The notes under the pieces are model-generated. The model was given only the letters and a program-made list of their open reading frames with translations. It was not told where the DNA came from and ran no database searches. 64,000 nt of DNA from Enterococcus pseudoavium NBRC 100491. Lineage in GTDB: Bacteria; Bacillota; Bacilli; Lactobacillales; Enterococcaceae. A program made the position numbers and the translations under genes. Positions 50,757 through 64,000 of the stretch are shown here, one piece after another; the first letter of the stretch is position 1, and each line of letters opens with the position of its first letter. The stretch spans positions 27,638 through 91,637 of the forward strand of contig NZ_BCQF01000011.1 in the NCBI RefSeq assembly GCF_001544295.1. The letters are read 5' to 3'.

Positions 50757-52225
50757 TATTTGTCCCCCCCTAAAATCACTGGTTTTTGTTTATGGAAATC
50801 CGTTGCTTGCTCAAACGCATAAGCTGCTTGATACATCGTTGTTTCATCAAAATGTTTTCCGATGATTTGCAAGCCGACTGGCAAGCCTTCAGAAAATCCT
50901 GCTGGTACTGACATTCCTGGTAAGCCCGCTAGGTTGACCGGAATCGTCAAAATATCATTCATATACATGGTGATTGGATCATTGATGTTTTCACCAATCC
51001 CAAAAGCAACCGTTGGTGAGGTTGGACCAATAATCAAGTCATAATCTGCAAAAACTTTATCGAAGTCTTGTTTGATCAATGTCCGAACTTGACCTGCTTT
51101 CTTGAAATAAGCATCGTAATAACCAGCAGAAAGAGAAAACGTCCCTAGCATGATCCGACGTTTCACTTCATCACCGAAACCTTCTGTCCGTGTATTTACA
51201 TAGACATCTTCTAAGTTTTGAACATCTTCAGAACGGAAACCATAACGGATACCATCGAAACGTTGCAAGTTAGAGCTTGCTTCAGATGAAGCAATAATAT
51301 AGTAAACTTCTACACCATATTTAGAATGCGGCAAACTTACCTCTTCAACTGTCGCACCTAGCGCTTTGAAGGTCTCCACAGCTTTAGTAATGGCTGCTTT
51401 TACCCCAGGTTCGATTCCTTCCGCCATGAATTCTTTTGGTAATGCGATCTTCATCCCTTTAATATCGCCAGTTAACCCCGCCGTAAAATCAGGCACAGAA
51501 ACCCCTGCAGAAGTACCGTCTTTGGGATCATAGCCACTGATAGCATTTAACGCTAAAGCATTATCTTTAACGGTCCGTGTAAATGGTCCGATTTGATCTA
51601 AAGATGAAGCAAAGGCGATCAAACCAAAACGTGATACACGACCATACGTTGGTTTCAAGCCGACTACTCCGTTAAAGGCTGCTGGTTGACGGATACTACC
51701 ACCTGTATCGCTCCCTAATGAAACTGGGACTTCGCCAGCTGCTACGGCTGCTGCCGACCCACCAGAGGAACCACCGGGAACCTTCGTTTGATCCCAAGCA
51801 TTTTTCGTTGTCTTGAAGTAAGAGGTTTCGCTTGAACTTCCCATCGCGAATTCATCCATATTTAGTTTTCCGACTGGGATTAAGTCTGCACCATAGACTT
51901 TCTCCATGACAGTCGCATCATAAATCGGGTCAAAATTTGATAAAATCTTTGATCCGGCCGTAGTTAAAAGATTTTTTGTAACGATATTGTCTTTGATTCC
52001 AATCGGAATACCAGCCAAGGCATTTTCTTCAGTTATTCCTTTAGCATCAATCGCTTTAGCTAATTCTAGAGCTTTTTCTTCATTTAAAGTAATGAAGGCA
52101 TCAATTGCTGTTTCAGTATCTTTGATGCGCGCAAAAGTTTCCGTTGTTAAATCAGTTGCTGTAATTTCTTTTGAAACGAGCAAGCTGTGTAACTCTTCTA
52201 TTGATTTATCATATAATTTTTCCAT
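50756..52225 (-). CDS. gatA: Asp/Glu-tRNA amidotransferase subunit A
   Basis: 489 residues of the amidase-signature family. Catalytic Lys in [13 protein letters not shown], cis-Ser in [20 protein letters not shown] and nucleophile Ser in [20 protein letters not shown]. It releases ammonia from glutamine for the GatB reaction. Stop overlaps gatB and start overlaps gatC by one base each, so the three subunits are coupled. Confidence 0.97.
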   Translation of the reverse strand: MEKLYDKSIEELHSLLVSKEITATDLTTETFARIKDTETAIDAFITLNEEKALELAKAIDAKGITEENALAGIPIGIKDNIVTKNLLTTAGSKILSNFDPIYDATVMEKVYGADLIPVGKLNMDEFAMGSSSETSYFKTTKNAWDQTKVPGGSSGGSAAAVAAGEVPVSLGSDTGGSIRQPAAFNGVVGLKPTYGRVSRFGLIAFASSLDQIGPFTRTVKDNALALNAISGYDPKDGTSAGVSVPDFTAGLTGDIKGMKIALPKEFMAEGIEPGVKAAITKAVETFKALGATVEEVSLPHSKYGVEVYYIIASSEASSNLQRFDGIRYGFRSEDVQNLEDVYVNTRTEGFGDEVKRRIMLGTFSLSAGYYDAYFKKAGQVRTLIKQDFDKVFADYDLIIGPTSPTVAFGIGENINDPITMYMNDILTIPVNLAGLPGMSVPAGFSEGLPVGLQIIGKHFDETTMYQAAYAFEQATDFHKQKPVILGGDK

Positions 52226-52530
52226 TATGCACCAGCCTCTCCGTTGTCAATGATTGCCGGAACTTTAATGAACCCATCTTCATGTTCCGGTACATTTTTC
52301 ATTAACTCATCACGAGACCAGCCTTCAATAGCGACATCTTCTCGCATGACGTTGATTGTTTCTAATACATTAGAAGTAAATGGCACGCCTTCTGTATCAA
52401 CTTCTCCAAGTTGTTCGACCATGTCGATAATTTTGCCTAATTGATCCGTAAATCCGGTCAATTCATCTGCTGAAAAAGAAAGCTTTGCAAGTTTTGCTAC
52501 GTGCTTCACTTGTTCTTCATTGATTGCCAT
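52225..52530 (-). CDS. gatC: Asp/Glu-tRNA amidotransferase subunit C
   Basis: 101 residues from the ATG at 52530 (AGAGGG 7 nt upstream); the longer ORF to 52560 has no [43 protein letters not shown] and [20 protein letters not shown] are typical. GatC wraps around GatA and stabilises the complex. First gene of the operon. Confidence 0.96.
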   Translation of the reverse strand: MAINEEQVKHVAKLAKLSFSADELTGFTDQLGKIIDMVEQLGEVDTEGVPFTSNVLETINVMREDVAIEGWSRDELMKNVPEHEDGFIKVPAIIDNGEAGA

Positions 52531-52675
52531 AATATCCCTCTTTCTTTTATCAATTTTCAATTATTTTATCATATCTCTATCAGAATTCACGTTTTTTTCC
52601 TGAAATTTTTCGAAAAGTTGTTCAATTCAAACAATTGCTAAAAATAGCGCGAATAAATAGACTTGACGCTTTTTT

Positions 52676-52705
52676 ATAATACTCGTTCGTCAATAGGGTC
52701 GTCAA
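52676..52705 (-). promoter_or_regulatory. Promoter of gatCAB-dagK operon
   Basis: On the - strand, TTGACG (52700-52705), 18 bp, TATTAT (52676-52681), about 145 bp before gatC. A second weaker TATGATAAAAT box occurs nearer the gene. Confidence 0.6.
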
Positions 52706-52726
52706 CAAGCTTCTAATTAAAAAAGC

Positions 52727-57015
<4,289 letters not shown>

Positions 57016-57047
57016 GCAAAACGTCCTTTCTCTATTCAATCTTTTTT

Positions 57048-57056
57048 ATTATAGCA
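57048..57056 (-). promoter_or_regulatory. Extended -10 promoter of pcrA-ligA
   Basis: The - strand has TGCTATAAT, an ideal extended -10 element, about 33 bp before the pcrA ATG. No good -35 box, as expected for this class. Confidence 0.65.
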
Positions 57057-57168
57057 TCTCAGAAAGTTTCGCGACACTAGCAACAATTTAAAAAAGCGAA
57101 TTCATTGATTCCCCCTTGTTTTCCACTTGATTTCGCGCTAAGTTTAATACTAGTTATGGAGGAAAGCG

Positions 57169-58743
57169 ATGAAAAATGAACACGAAATTAAACGACTAGA
57201 TAATACAAAACTAATTTTCATTTTGAAAGGTGTCTTGATTGGAATTATCGCCGGAGTTGTAGTCAGTCTATTCCGCCTACTGATTGAAAAAATGATGGAG
57301 CAGATCGTCACGCTCTATCTTTGGTTCCGAACCAATCCTTTATGGCTGATTCCATGGGTTTTCGTCATGTTAGCCTGTGCCTTTTTTCTTGGCGCGCTAA
57401 TAAAATCTGAGCCGAATATTAAAGGCAGTGGGATTCCTCAAGTTGAAGGAACCTTACAAGGAGAACTCAAACTAAAATGGTTTTCAATCCTTTGGAAAAA
57501 ATTTATCGGCGGCGTGTTAGCGGTTGGATCTGGCCTGTTTTTAGGTCGGGAAGGGCCTTCCATTCAATTAGGCGCCATGATTGGGCAAGGTTTTGGCGAA
57601 TACACCCATGCGACAACTTCTGAAAAGAAAATTTTTATTTCCAGTGGCGCCGCTGCTGGTTTGGGGGCGGCCTTTAATGCCCCGATTGCCGGACTCTTAT
57701 TCGTAGTCGAAGAAGTCCACCACCATTTTTCTCCCTTGATTTGGTTAACTTCACTCACAGCTGCTCTAACTGCAAATTTGGTTTCATTGAATTTTTTTGG
57801 TCTAAAACCTGTGCTCTTTATTGCAAATGTCCCATCACTGCCGTTGAAATATTATGGTCTACTACTAATTTTAGGTGTTATCTTGGGTGTTTTAGGCTAT
57901 GTCTATCAAATGGTTCTTTTAGCTTTGCCGCAAATTTATCGACATACTCATTTGCCGGAACATCTTTATGGCATTATTCCCTTTTTATTGGTCATTCCAA
58001 TTGCACTCTTTTTCCCCCATTATTTAGGGGGCGGCAATCAAATTGTTTTAACGCTAGGAGAAAATATTTTCCCCTTGATCTTTTTAATTTTTTTATTTTT
58101 ACTACGATTCATTTTTTCGATGATTTCTTATGGCGCAAATCTGCCAGGCGGGATTTTTCTACCGATTTTGACACTGGGCGCGCTGATTGGTGGAATTTAT
58201 GGAACGATCTTGCACCAATGGTTTGGTATGGACGCGCTATTAATTCGCAATTTTGTCATTTTTGCGATGGCGGGCTACTTTACCGCGATTGGTAAAGCCC
58301 CTTTGACAGCGATTATTTTAGTGACTGAAATGGTCGGTAATATCACCCATTTAATGCCGTTGGCGGTTTGTTCCTTAACTGCTTATGTTATCAATGATTT
58401 ATTAGGCGGAAACCCCATCTACGAATCATTACTTGAACGTTTACTAAAAGATCATCTTCCTAGCATCAGTGGAAATAAGACGATTATCGAATTTCCCGTT
58501 ACTGCTGAAAGCTCCCTTGATGGAACGATGGTTCGCGATTTTAACTGGCCTGAAGAAATGCTGTTGATTTCAATCCGACGAGGTTCGGCTGAAATCTTGA
58601 CTCATGGGGATACGGTGTTAAAAGCCGGCGATTTGCTGATGATTCTAACAGATGAAGGCTATACTCAAAAGATCAGGCAACAAATCCTTGAACGCTCTGA
58701 CGCTGCAATCGCTAAAAAACAAGATAAAAAAATCCGAGGCTGA
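57169..58743 (+). CDS. ClC family chloride/proton transporter with RCK-C (TrkA-C) domain
   Basis: 524 residues. The ClC motifs are clear: GSGIPQVEGTLQGELKLKW, FLGREGPSIQLGAMIGQGFG, AAGLGAAFNAPIAGLLFVVE (gating/proton Glu) and ANLPGGIFLPILTLGALIGG. A cytoplasmic RCK-C domain occupies about residues 435-510 (DGTMVRDFNWPEEMLLISIR, AGDLLMILTDEG). About ten to twelve membrane segments. RBS GGAGGAAAG precedes the ATG. Likely part of acid or salt response; convergent with the amylase gene. Confidence 0.93.
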   Translation: MKNEHEIKRLDNTKLIFILKGVLIGIIAGVVVSLFRLLIEKMMEQIVTLYLWFRTNPLWLIPWVFVMLACAFFLGALIKSEPNIKGSGIPQVEGTLQGELKLKWFSILWKKFIGGVLAVGSGLFLGREGPSIQLGAMIGQGFGEYTHATTSEKKIFISSGAAAGLGAAFNAPIAGLLFVVEEVHHHFSPLIWLTSLTAALTANLVSLNFFGLKPVLFIANVPSLPLKYYGLLLILGVILGVLGYVYQMVLLALPQIYRHTHLPEHLYGIIPFLLVIPIALFFPHYLGGGNQIVLTLGENIFPLIFLIFLFLLRFIFSMISYGANLPGGIFLPILTLGALIGGIYGTILHQWFGMDALLIRNFVIFAMAGYFTAIGKAPLTAIILVTEMVGNITHLMPLAVCSLTAYVINDLLGGNPIYESLLERLLKDHLPSISGNKTIIEFPVTAESSLDGTMVRDFNWPEEMLLISIRRGSAEILTHGDTVLKAGDLLMILTDEGYTQKIRQQILERSDAAIAKKQDKKIRG

Positions 58744-58767
58744 GCAAAGCTCATTCTCGGATTTTTT
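58727..58767. terminator. Bidirectional terminator between ClC and amylase genes
   Basis: AAAAAATCCGAG pairs with CTCGGATTTTTT (12 bp perfect, loop about 17 nt with a small inner GAGC/GCTC stem). Serves both convergent genes. Confidence 0.92.
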
Positions 58768-60211
58768 GCGCTAATTTTTCATTGACATAGACCGACGCTT
58801 GACCATCATTTACTGGAAATATCCCTTGGCCATTTTCATCTAGGGTGACTTGCGCGTCATTGTTTCCTAACAAATCTACAAAAGTCTCCCCTTCATGAAT
58901 TGCGCTAATTGTCATCGCCTTTTCTCCACCAGCAGCATTTGTCAAAATGATTGCCGCTCCCGATTCTGGATCAGTGAAATCTCCCGTCAATGTCCAACCG
59001 ATTATATCGGGATCATCAAAATAATCAGCTTGATTACCAAAAGTCAATTCTTCCCGCAATCTGATTAGCGCCTCCAAACCCGCTCCCACTGCTTCAGTTT
59101 GGTCGGTCCCATAAAGATCTCCCCAAAATACAACTGGAGTCCCTTCATTACGCAACAAGAGTAAACTATAAGCCTGTAACTTAAACCAGCCTTCGACCCA
59201 TGATTCTAAGCTCTGCCCAGGTTGGGTATCATGATTATCGACAAAAGTCACTGCCCAATCTGGTCGTGTCTCAATTAATGTACCAGCAAAAATTTGCCGC
59301 ATATCAAATTCTCCCAGCGTGGAAGCTGCTTGAAATAAATTGAAATGCAGCGGAACATCGAACAGTGCGATCAAATTACCAGAAGAATCTAAATACTCCT
59401 GAAGTTTAGCCAATTCATCGGACCAATATTCCCCGACAACAAAAAGTTCCTCCGCCTTTTCTTGTCGACGATGCAAAAGCCAATCAACGAATAAATCAAA
59501 ACGAATATGTTTCACTGCATCTAAGCGATACCCGTCAATATCGGTCAACTCTTGGTACCATTTTCCCCATTGATCTAATTGCTCAATCGTCTCAGGGTTC
59601 TCCATATCTAAATTACAGCCCATCAAATAATCGAAATTACCATTTTCGTCATCCACTTTGGGCTCCCAACCTTTGTCAGCAAAATTAAAAATGGCATGAT
59701 CTTTTTCACGCGCATCATAGTCGACACCCGAAAAATTTTTCCATGTCCATTGATACTGATTATACTTTCCTTGACGACCAGGAAAAGTAAATTTCGTCCA
59801 GGCTTCAATTTCTTCTTCCCCGGAAGTCGGTTTTGTCCGATCATCAAAATGATAGGCTACCGCTGAAACAATCTCGGTTTCATCTGCTCCCATAAAATGA
59901 TCAAACACAATGTCGGCATATACCTTTAGCCCAGCTTTTTTTAAAGCCCTGATACTGGCTAAATATTCTTCTTTTGTTCCATACTTTGTGCTTACGCTCC
60001 CCTTTTGGTCAAATTCACCTAGATCATAAAGATCATAAGTCCCATAGCCAACATCATCGATCCCTTCAGCTCCCTTGTATGCGGGCGGTAGCCAGATTGA
60101 CTGAATCCCCAAACGGCGAATTTCTTCAGCTTTTTCAGCTAATTTCTTCCAGTGCGTACCATCTGCCGGAAGATACCATTCAAATCCCTGTAAAATTGTT
60201 TGTTTTCCCAT
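58751..60211 (-). CDS. Cytoplasmic alpha-amylase (GH13)
   Basis: 486 residues from the ATG at 60211 (GAGGTGAAGG upstream); no signal peptide, so the enzyme is cytoplasmic. The four GH13 regions are visible: VYADIVFDHFMGADE (I), IDGYRLDAVKHIRFD with catalytic Asp (II), EELFVVGEYWSDE with the acid/base Glu (III) and VTFVDNHDTQPGQ with the third Asp (IV). Starts MGKQTILQGFEWYLPADGTH like the AmyS/cytoplasmic maltogenic group. It hydrolyses internal alpha-1,4-glucans or maltodextrins. Confidence 0.95.
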   Translation of the reverse strand: MGKQTILQGFEWYLPADGTHWKKLAEKAEEIRRLGIQSIWLPPAYKGAEGIDDVGYGTYDLYDLGEFDQKGSVSTKYGTKEEYLASIRALKKAGLKVYADIVFDHFMGADETEIVSAVAYHFDDRTKPTSGEEEIEAWTKFTFPGRQGKYNQYQWTWKNFSGVDYDAREKDHAIFNFADKGWEPKVDDENGNFDYLMGCNLDMENPETIEQLDQWGKWYQELTDIDGYRLDAVKHIRFDLFVDWLLHRRQEKAEELFVVGEYWSDELAKLQEYLDSSGNLIALFDVPLHFNLFQAASTLGEFDMRQIFAGTLIETRPDWAVTFVDNHDTQPGQSLESWVEGWFKLQAYSLLLLRNEGTPVVFWGDLYGTDQTEAVGAGLEALIRLREELTFGNQADYFDDPDIIGWTLTGDFTDPESGAAIILTNAAGGEKAMTISAIHEGETFVDLLGNNDAQVTLDENGQGIFPVNDGQASVYVNEKLAQKIRE

Positions 60212-60297
60212 AACCTTCACCTCTATTTCTATCATACCGAAAATGAAAGCACCTTCAAAATAAGATGCCCCAAAAAGCCTTTTTAAATGTTTCTGAA

Positions 60298-60345
60298 CGT
60301 TTTTGACCGTTAATGGTTGAAAAACGATAATTTTTGTGGTATATT
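60298..60345 (+). promoter_or_regulatory. Promoter and operator-like repeat of the fru operon
   Basis: TTGAAA (60317-60322), 17 bp, TATATT (60340-60345). An imperfect inverted repeat CGTTTTTGACC ... GGTTGAAAAACG (60298-60308 and 60315-60326) overlaps the -35 box, a natural site for the FruR repressor. Confidence 0.7.
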
Positions 60346-60366
60346 TCAGTTGAAGGAGGATTGAAA

Positions 60367-61119
60367 ATGCTTACAGAGGAACGACACAAAAAAATAATTG
60401 AATGGCTAGAAAGAGATGGCGTAGTCAAATCACAAGAACTTGTTCAATGGTTACATTCGTCTGAATCAACTGTTCGGCGCGATCTACAGGAATTAGAGGA
60501 TCTTGGTTTATTAGAGCGCATTCACGGTGGCGCAAAGCGTCCCCAACACTTAGAACAAGAATTGGGTATGCTTGAAAAATCATCCAAAAACGTTCAACAA
60601 AAGAAATTAGTTGCCCAGTATGCAGCAAGTTTGGTTGCTGAAGGCGATGTCATCTATCTAGATGCAGGAACAACAACTTCTGAGATGATCCCTTTTTTAA
60701 AAAATCGAACAATCACCGTTGTGACCAACTCGGTAGGTTTAGCTGCTCGTTTAGTTGAAGCCCAAATTGCGACGATCATCCTTGGTGGACGTATCAAATT
60801 GACCACGGATGCTGTAGTCGGTTCCCAGTCACTTGAACAATTAAAACAATATCGCTTTAATAAAGTTTTTATGGGAATGAACGGAATCCAGTTAGATAGT
60901 GGCTATTCTACTCCTGATCCAGAAGAAGCAATTTTAAAAAGAGCCGCGATTCAACAAGCAGATGATGCTTTTGTGTTAGTCGATCACAGTAAATTCAACC
61001 AAACCAGTTTTGTCAGTGTCGCGCCATTGTCAGCAGCTTCAATCCTTACCGATACCTGTCCTTTGGTTCTCCATGATCAAATTACAGCACAAACTACCTT
61101 AAAGGAGGTTTCTGTATGA
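60367..61119 (+). CDS. fruR: DeoR-family fructose operon repressor
   Basis: 250 residues from the ATG at 60367 (GAAGGAGG 7 nt upstream). N-terminal DeoR winged helix (HKKIIEWLERDGVVKSQELV, SESTVRRDLQELEDLGLLER, IHGGAKRP) and C-terminal sugar-phosphate-binding DeoRC domain (DVIYLDAGTTTSEMIPFLKN, VTNSVGLAARLVEAQIATII, LGGRI). Senses fructose 1-phosphate in this family. Four-base overlap with fruK. Confidence 0.94.
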   Translation: MLTEERHKKIIEWLERDGVVKSQELVQWLHSSESTVRRDLQELEDLGLLERIHGGAKRPQHLEQELGMLEKSSKNVQQKKLVAQYAASLVAEGDVIYLDAGTTTSEMIPFLKNRTITVVTNSVGLAARLVEAQIATIILGGRIKLTTDAVVGSQSLEQLKQYRFNKVFMGMNGIQLDSGYSTPDPEEAILKRAAIQQADDAFVLVDHSKFNQTSFVSVAPLSAASILTDTCPLVLHDQITAQTTLKEVSV

Positions 61120-62030
61120 TTTATACAGTCACACTAAATCCATCGATCGACTACATCGTTCATATTGATCAACTAGTCATCGGCGATGTCAACCGCATGA
61201 AAAATGACTTGAAGTTACCCGGTGGAAAAGGAATCAATGTTTCCCGTATTTTGAAACGCATCAGTAACGAATCTACTGCCTTAGGATTTTTAGGCGGCTT
61301 TACTGGGCATTTCATCGAAGAATGGTTAGAGCGCGAAGATATTCAAACAAACTTTACTACTGTTGCCGATGATACTCGGATCAATATCAAACTAAAGGCA
61401 CAAGAAGAAACTGAAATCAACGGGCAAGGTCCTCGAGTTTCAGCTGCTGAAATGGATGAGCTTAAAACTGTTTTGGCTCGATTGACGGCTGATGATATCG
61501 TTGTTTTATCCGGCAGCAAACCAGCCAGTGTACCAACCGGTTTTTATCAAGAACTGATAGAAATAATTAAAGCTCAAGGCGCTGCCTTTGTAATTGACAC
61601 AACTGGCGCCGATTTAATGGATGCGTTGGAAAAAGGACCATTATTAGTGAAACCTAATAACCATGAATTAGCTGATTTATATCAAACGGAATTTAATTCA
61701 GTTGAAGATATTTATCCTTTTGGTCAACGTTTATTAGACGAAGGGGCTCAGCACGCTTTAGTCTCAATGGCTGGCGACGGCGCTCTGCTTTTCACTCAAG
61801 ATGGGATTTATCGTTCAAATGTTTTAAAACGATCAGTGAAAAATTCCGTTGGTGCAGGCGATTCAATGATCGCAGGATTTGTCGGCAACTATACTAAAAC
61901 GCAAGATCCAGTTGAAGCCTTTAAGTGGGGGGTTGCTTGTGGCAGTGCAACAACCTTCTCTGATGACTTAGCTACCGCCGAATTTATCCAAGAATTATTA
62001 CCTGAAGTATCAATCACAAAAGTTAAATAA
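61116..62030 (+). CDS. fruK: 1-phosphofructokinase
   Basis: 304 residues of the PfkB family: TLNPSIDYIVHIDQLVIGDV, LPGGKGINVSRILKRI (substrate loop), and the ATP/catalytic signature NSVGAGDSMIAGFVGNY with catalytic Asp. Converts fructose 1-phosphate to fructose 1,6-bisphosphate. RBS AAGGAGG lies inside the end of fruR. Confidence 0.96.
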   Translation: MIYTVTLNPSIDYIVHIDQLVIGDVNRMKNDLKLPGGKGINVSRILKRISNESTALGFLGGFTGHFIEEWLEREDIQTNFTTVADDTRINIKLKAQEETEINGQGPRVSAAEMDELKTVLARLTADDIVVLSGSKPASVPTGFYQELIEIIKAQGAAFVIDTTGADLMDALEKGPLLVKPNNHELADLYQTEFNSVEDIYPFGQRLLDEGAQHALVSMAGDGALLFTQDGIYRSNVLKRSVKNSVGAGDSMIAGFVGNYTKTQDPVEAFKWGVACGSATTFSDDLATAEFIQELLPEVSITKVK

Positions 62031-62074
62031 GCCCTACTTATTATTATTATCAATTTAAAATTGGAGGAATTATA

Positions 62075-63991
62075 ATGGATATTAAAGATTTATTGATCAA
62101 AGATGCCATGATTATGGATTTGCAGGCAACGACTAAAAAAGCTGCAATCGATGAAATGGTTCAAAAAATGTATGATGCCGGCCGAATTTCTGATATTGAG
62201 GTTTATAAAGACGGGATCCTAAAACGCGAGGCTCAGACTTCAACTGGTTTAGGTGACGGGATTGCTATGCCCCATGCCAAAAACAAAGCCGTAAAAGAAG
62301 CCACTGTTTTATTTGCAAAAAGTAAAAAAGGTGTGGACTACGAATCATTAGATGGCCAGCCTACTTACCTGTTCTTTATGATCGCAGCTCCCGAGGGTGC
62401 TAATGATACACATTTGCAAGCATTAGCTGCTCTATCACGGTTATTGATCAATCCTGATTTTGTAGCAAAATTGAAAGCAGCAGAAACTCCTGAGCAAGTC
62501 CAAATGACGTTTGAGCTTGCTAAAGAAGCAGAAGAAAAAGCCGAAGCACAAGCGGCTGCAGAAGAAAAAAGTCAGGATACAAATCGTCGCTACCTTGTTG
62601 CTGTTACAGCCTGCCCTACTGGTATCGCTCACACTTACATGGCCGAAGATGCTTTAAAGAAAAAAGCCAAAGAAATGGGCGTTGATATTAAAGTTGAAAC
62701 CAATGGTTCAGAAGGCATTAAGCACCGTTTGACTGCCGAAGAGATTGCTCGGGCAGACGGTGTCATTGTAGCAGCCGATAAAAAAGTTGAAATGAATCGC
62801 TTCAATGGCAAAGAATTGGTAAACCGTCCAGTTAGTGATGGAATTCGTAAGCCTGAAGAATTAATTAACTTGGCGTTAAGCGGAAATGCACCGGTTTATC
62901 ATGGAGACGGAGAAGCAACTACAACTAATGAAGAAAAAAGTGATAACGGTACGGTTGGCCAACGAATCTACAAAGATTTAATGAATGGCGTATCTCATAT
63001 GTTGCCTTTCGTTATCGGTGGCGGGATCATGATCGCACTATCATTCATGATTGACCAATTTATGGGGGTTCCTCATTCTGAATTGGCTAGTTTAGGGAAC
63101 TATAATCAAATCGCTAGTTGGTTCAATCAAATCGGTGGAGCCGCATTCGGCTTCATGTTACCTGTTTTAGCTGGATTCATTGCTTCAAGTATTTCTGATC
63201 GCCCTGGTTTAATTGCTGGTTTTGCTGCTGGTGCTTTAGCGAATGCGGGTGGCGCGGGTTTCTTAGGCGCTTTACTTGGTGGTTTCATTGCCGGCTATGT
63301 AATTGTTTTCTTGAAAAAACTATTTAAAAACTTACCTAAATCACTTGAGGGAATCAAAGCAATTCTTTTTTATCCGTTCTTTGGTTTATTAATTACCGGT
63401 TTCTTGATGCTTTTAGTTAATATTCCGATGAAAGCCATCAATGACGGCTTAAATGGTTTCCTAACCGGACTTAGCGGCTCAAATGCCATTTTATTAGGCG
63501 CATTGCTTGGCGGCATGATGGCCGTCGATCTTGGGGGCCCAATCAATAAAGCGGCTTACGTTTTCGGAACTGCTACTCTTGCTTCTACCGTTGCTCAAGG
63601 CGGGTCAATCGTGATGGCTGCTGTCATGGCAGGCGGGATGGTTCCTCCACTAGCAATTTTTGTCGCTACGCGGTTATTCAAAAATAAATTCGAACAAAGT
63701 CAAATTGATGCTGGTTTAACCAATATTGTCATGGGATTGTCATTTGTCACTGAAGGTGCGATTCCTTTCGCCGCAGCCGATCCACTTCGCGTTATTCCAA
63801 GTTTTGTAGTTGGCTCAGCTCTTGCTGGTGGTCTAGTAGGTGCAGTTGGAATTAAATTACTTGCTCCTCATGGTGGAATCTTCGTTGTTCTATTGTTAAG
63901 TCATCCACTACTTTATCTTTTATTCATCGCGATTGGTGCCATCGTATCTGGCGTCATCTATGGTTTAGTTAAAAAACCCGTTGCACAATAG
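62075..63991 (+). CDS. fruA: PTS fructose transporter, fused IIA-IIB-IIC
   Basis: 638 residues. IIA domain residues about 1-145 with the phosphorylated His in GDGIAMPHAKNKA, a short Ala/Glu linker, IIB domain (about 170-265) with the Cys in VAVTACPTGIAHTYMAEDAL, and a membrane IIC domain (about 300-635; FVIGGGIMIALSFMID, PVLAGFIASSISDRPGLIAG). Imports fructose as fructose 1-phosphate, the substrate of FruK. Complete, with stop just before the right edge. Confidence 0.96.
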   Translation: MDIKDLLIKDAMIMDLQATTKKAAIDEMVQKMYDAGRISDIEVYKDGILKREAQTSTGLGDGIAMPHAKNKAVKEATVLFAKSKKGVDYESLDGQPTYLFFMIAAPEGANDTHLQALAALSRLLINPDFVAKLKAAETPEQVQMTFELAKEAEEKAEAQAAAEEKSQDTNRRYLVAVTACPTGIAHTYMAEDALKKKAKEMGVDIKVETNGSEGIKHRLTAEEIARADGVIVAADKKVEMNRFNGKELVNRPVSDGIRKPEELINLALSGNAPVYHGDGEATTTNEEKSDNGTVGQRIYKDLMNGVSHMLPFVIGGGIMIALSFMIDQFMGVPHSELASLGNYNQIASWFNQIGGAAFGFMLPVLAGFIASSISDRPGLIAGFAAGALANAGGAGFLGALLGGFIAGYVIVFLKKLFKNLPKSLEGIKAILFYPFFGLLITGFLMLLVNIPMKAINDGLNGFLTGLSGSNAILLGALLGGMMAVDLGGPINKAAYVFGTATLASTVAQGGSIVMAAVMAGGMVPPLAIFVATRLFKNKFEQSQIDAGLTNIVMGLSFVTEGAIPFAAADPLRVIPSFVVGSALAGGLVGAVGIKLLAPHGGIFVVLLLSHPLLYLLFIAIGAIVSGVIYGLVKKPVAQ

Positions 63992-64000
63992 TAAAAAAAA

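Overview
The window looks like a low-GC Lactobacillales chromosome, most likely an Enterococcus, carrying most of a large prophage. Evidence for the host is the right flank: rlmD, a DagK-type lipid kinase, gatB-gatA-gatC, ligA, pcrA, a ClC transporter, a cytoplasmic alpha-amylase and fruR-fruK-fruA, all with Gram-positive ribosome binding sites and intrinsic terminators. The genus is an inference from gene order and protein character; no 16S gene is present.

Positions 1 to about 46,690 are an integrated siphovirus-like element. It abuts the 3' end of rlmD (the 'rum' 23S rRNA uracil methyltransferase gene), a known target of serine-recombinase phages such as the streptococcal phi-m46.1 group. 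The element runs off the left edge inside a second recombinase-like gene. Reading leftward, its modules are: a sigma-like regulator and early genes (37.2 to 33.7 kb), DNA polymerase A, Rha protein, D5-type primase-helicase, VRR-NUC nuclease and a SNF2-like helicase (33.6 to 26.1 kb), two small helix-turn-helix regulators, HNH nuclease, small terminase, SAM synthetase-like protein, DNA methyltransferase and large terminase (25.8 to 19.4 kb), portal, ClpP-like protease, capsid, connectors and tail genes (18.6 to 4.3 kb), holin and amidase (3.7 to 2.4 kb), and the recombinases (1.9 kb to the edge).

Three genes inserted between structural genes (9.1, 12.3 and 18.7 kb) have their own intrinsic terminators and look like morons. 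The tail assembly chaperone pair has a complete -1 frameshift signal (A AAA AAC, 5-nt spacer, 10-bp perfect hairpin). The helicase has a single-base disruption exactly at Walker A.

The right arm (37.3 to 46.1 kb) is accessory and defence-like. One cassette of four genes on the + strand ends in a RloC/PrrC-like ABC ATPase with a CxxC pair; its first two proteins are unrecognised but share a 25-residue Asn/Gln/Gly motif with alternating spacing. This is the best candidate for an undescribed system. The second cassette, on the - strand, is a 5-methylcytosine methyltransferase fused to a Cro/CI-type HTH, followed by McrB-like and McrC-like proteins, an arrangement like LlaJI/BsuMI restriction systems; an inverted repeat over its -10 box suggests autoregulation.

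A conserved 18-bp core (TTTTGGTTCGCCTRTAAC) occurs three times, each time just upstream of an operon of the element (integration, Rha/primase, early recombination). It may be an element-specific promoter class, possibly read by the element's own sigma-like protein. To the right of the element, genes are ordinary housekeeping: RNA methylation, tRNA-dependent amidation, DNA ligation and repair, chloride/proton exchange, starch degradation and fructose uptake.
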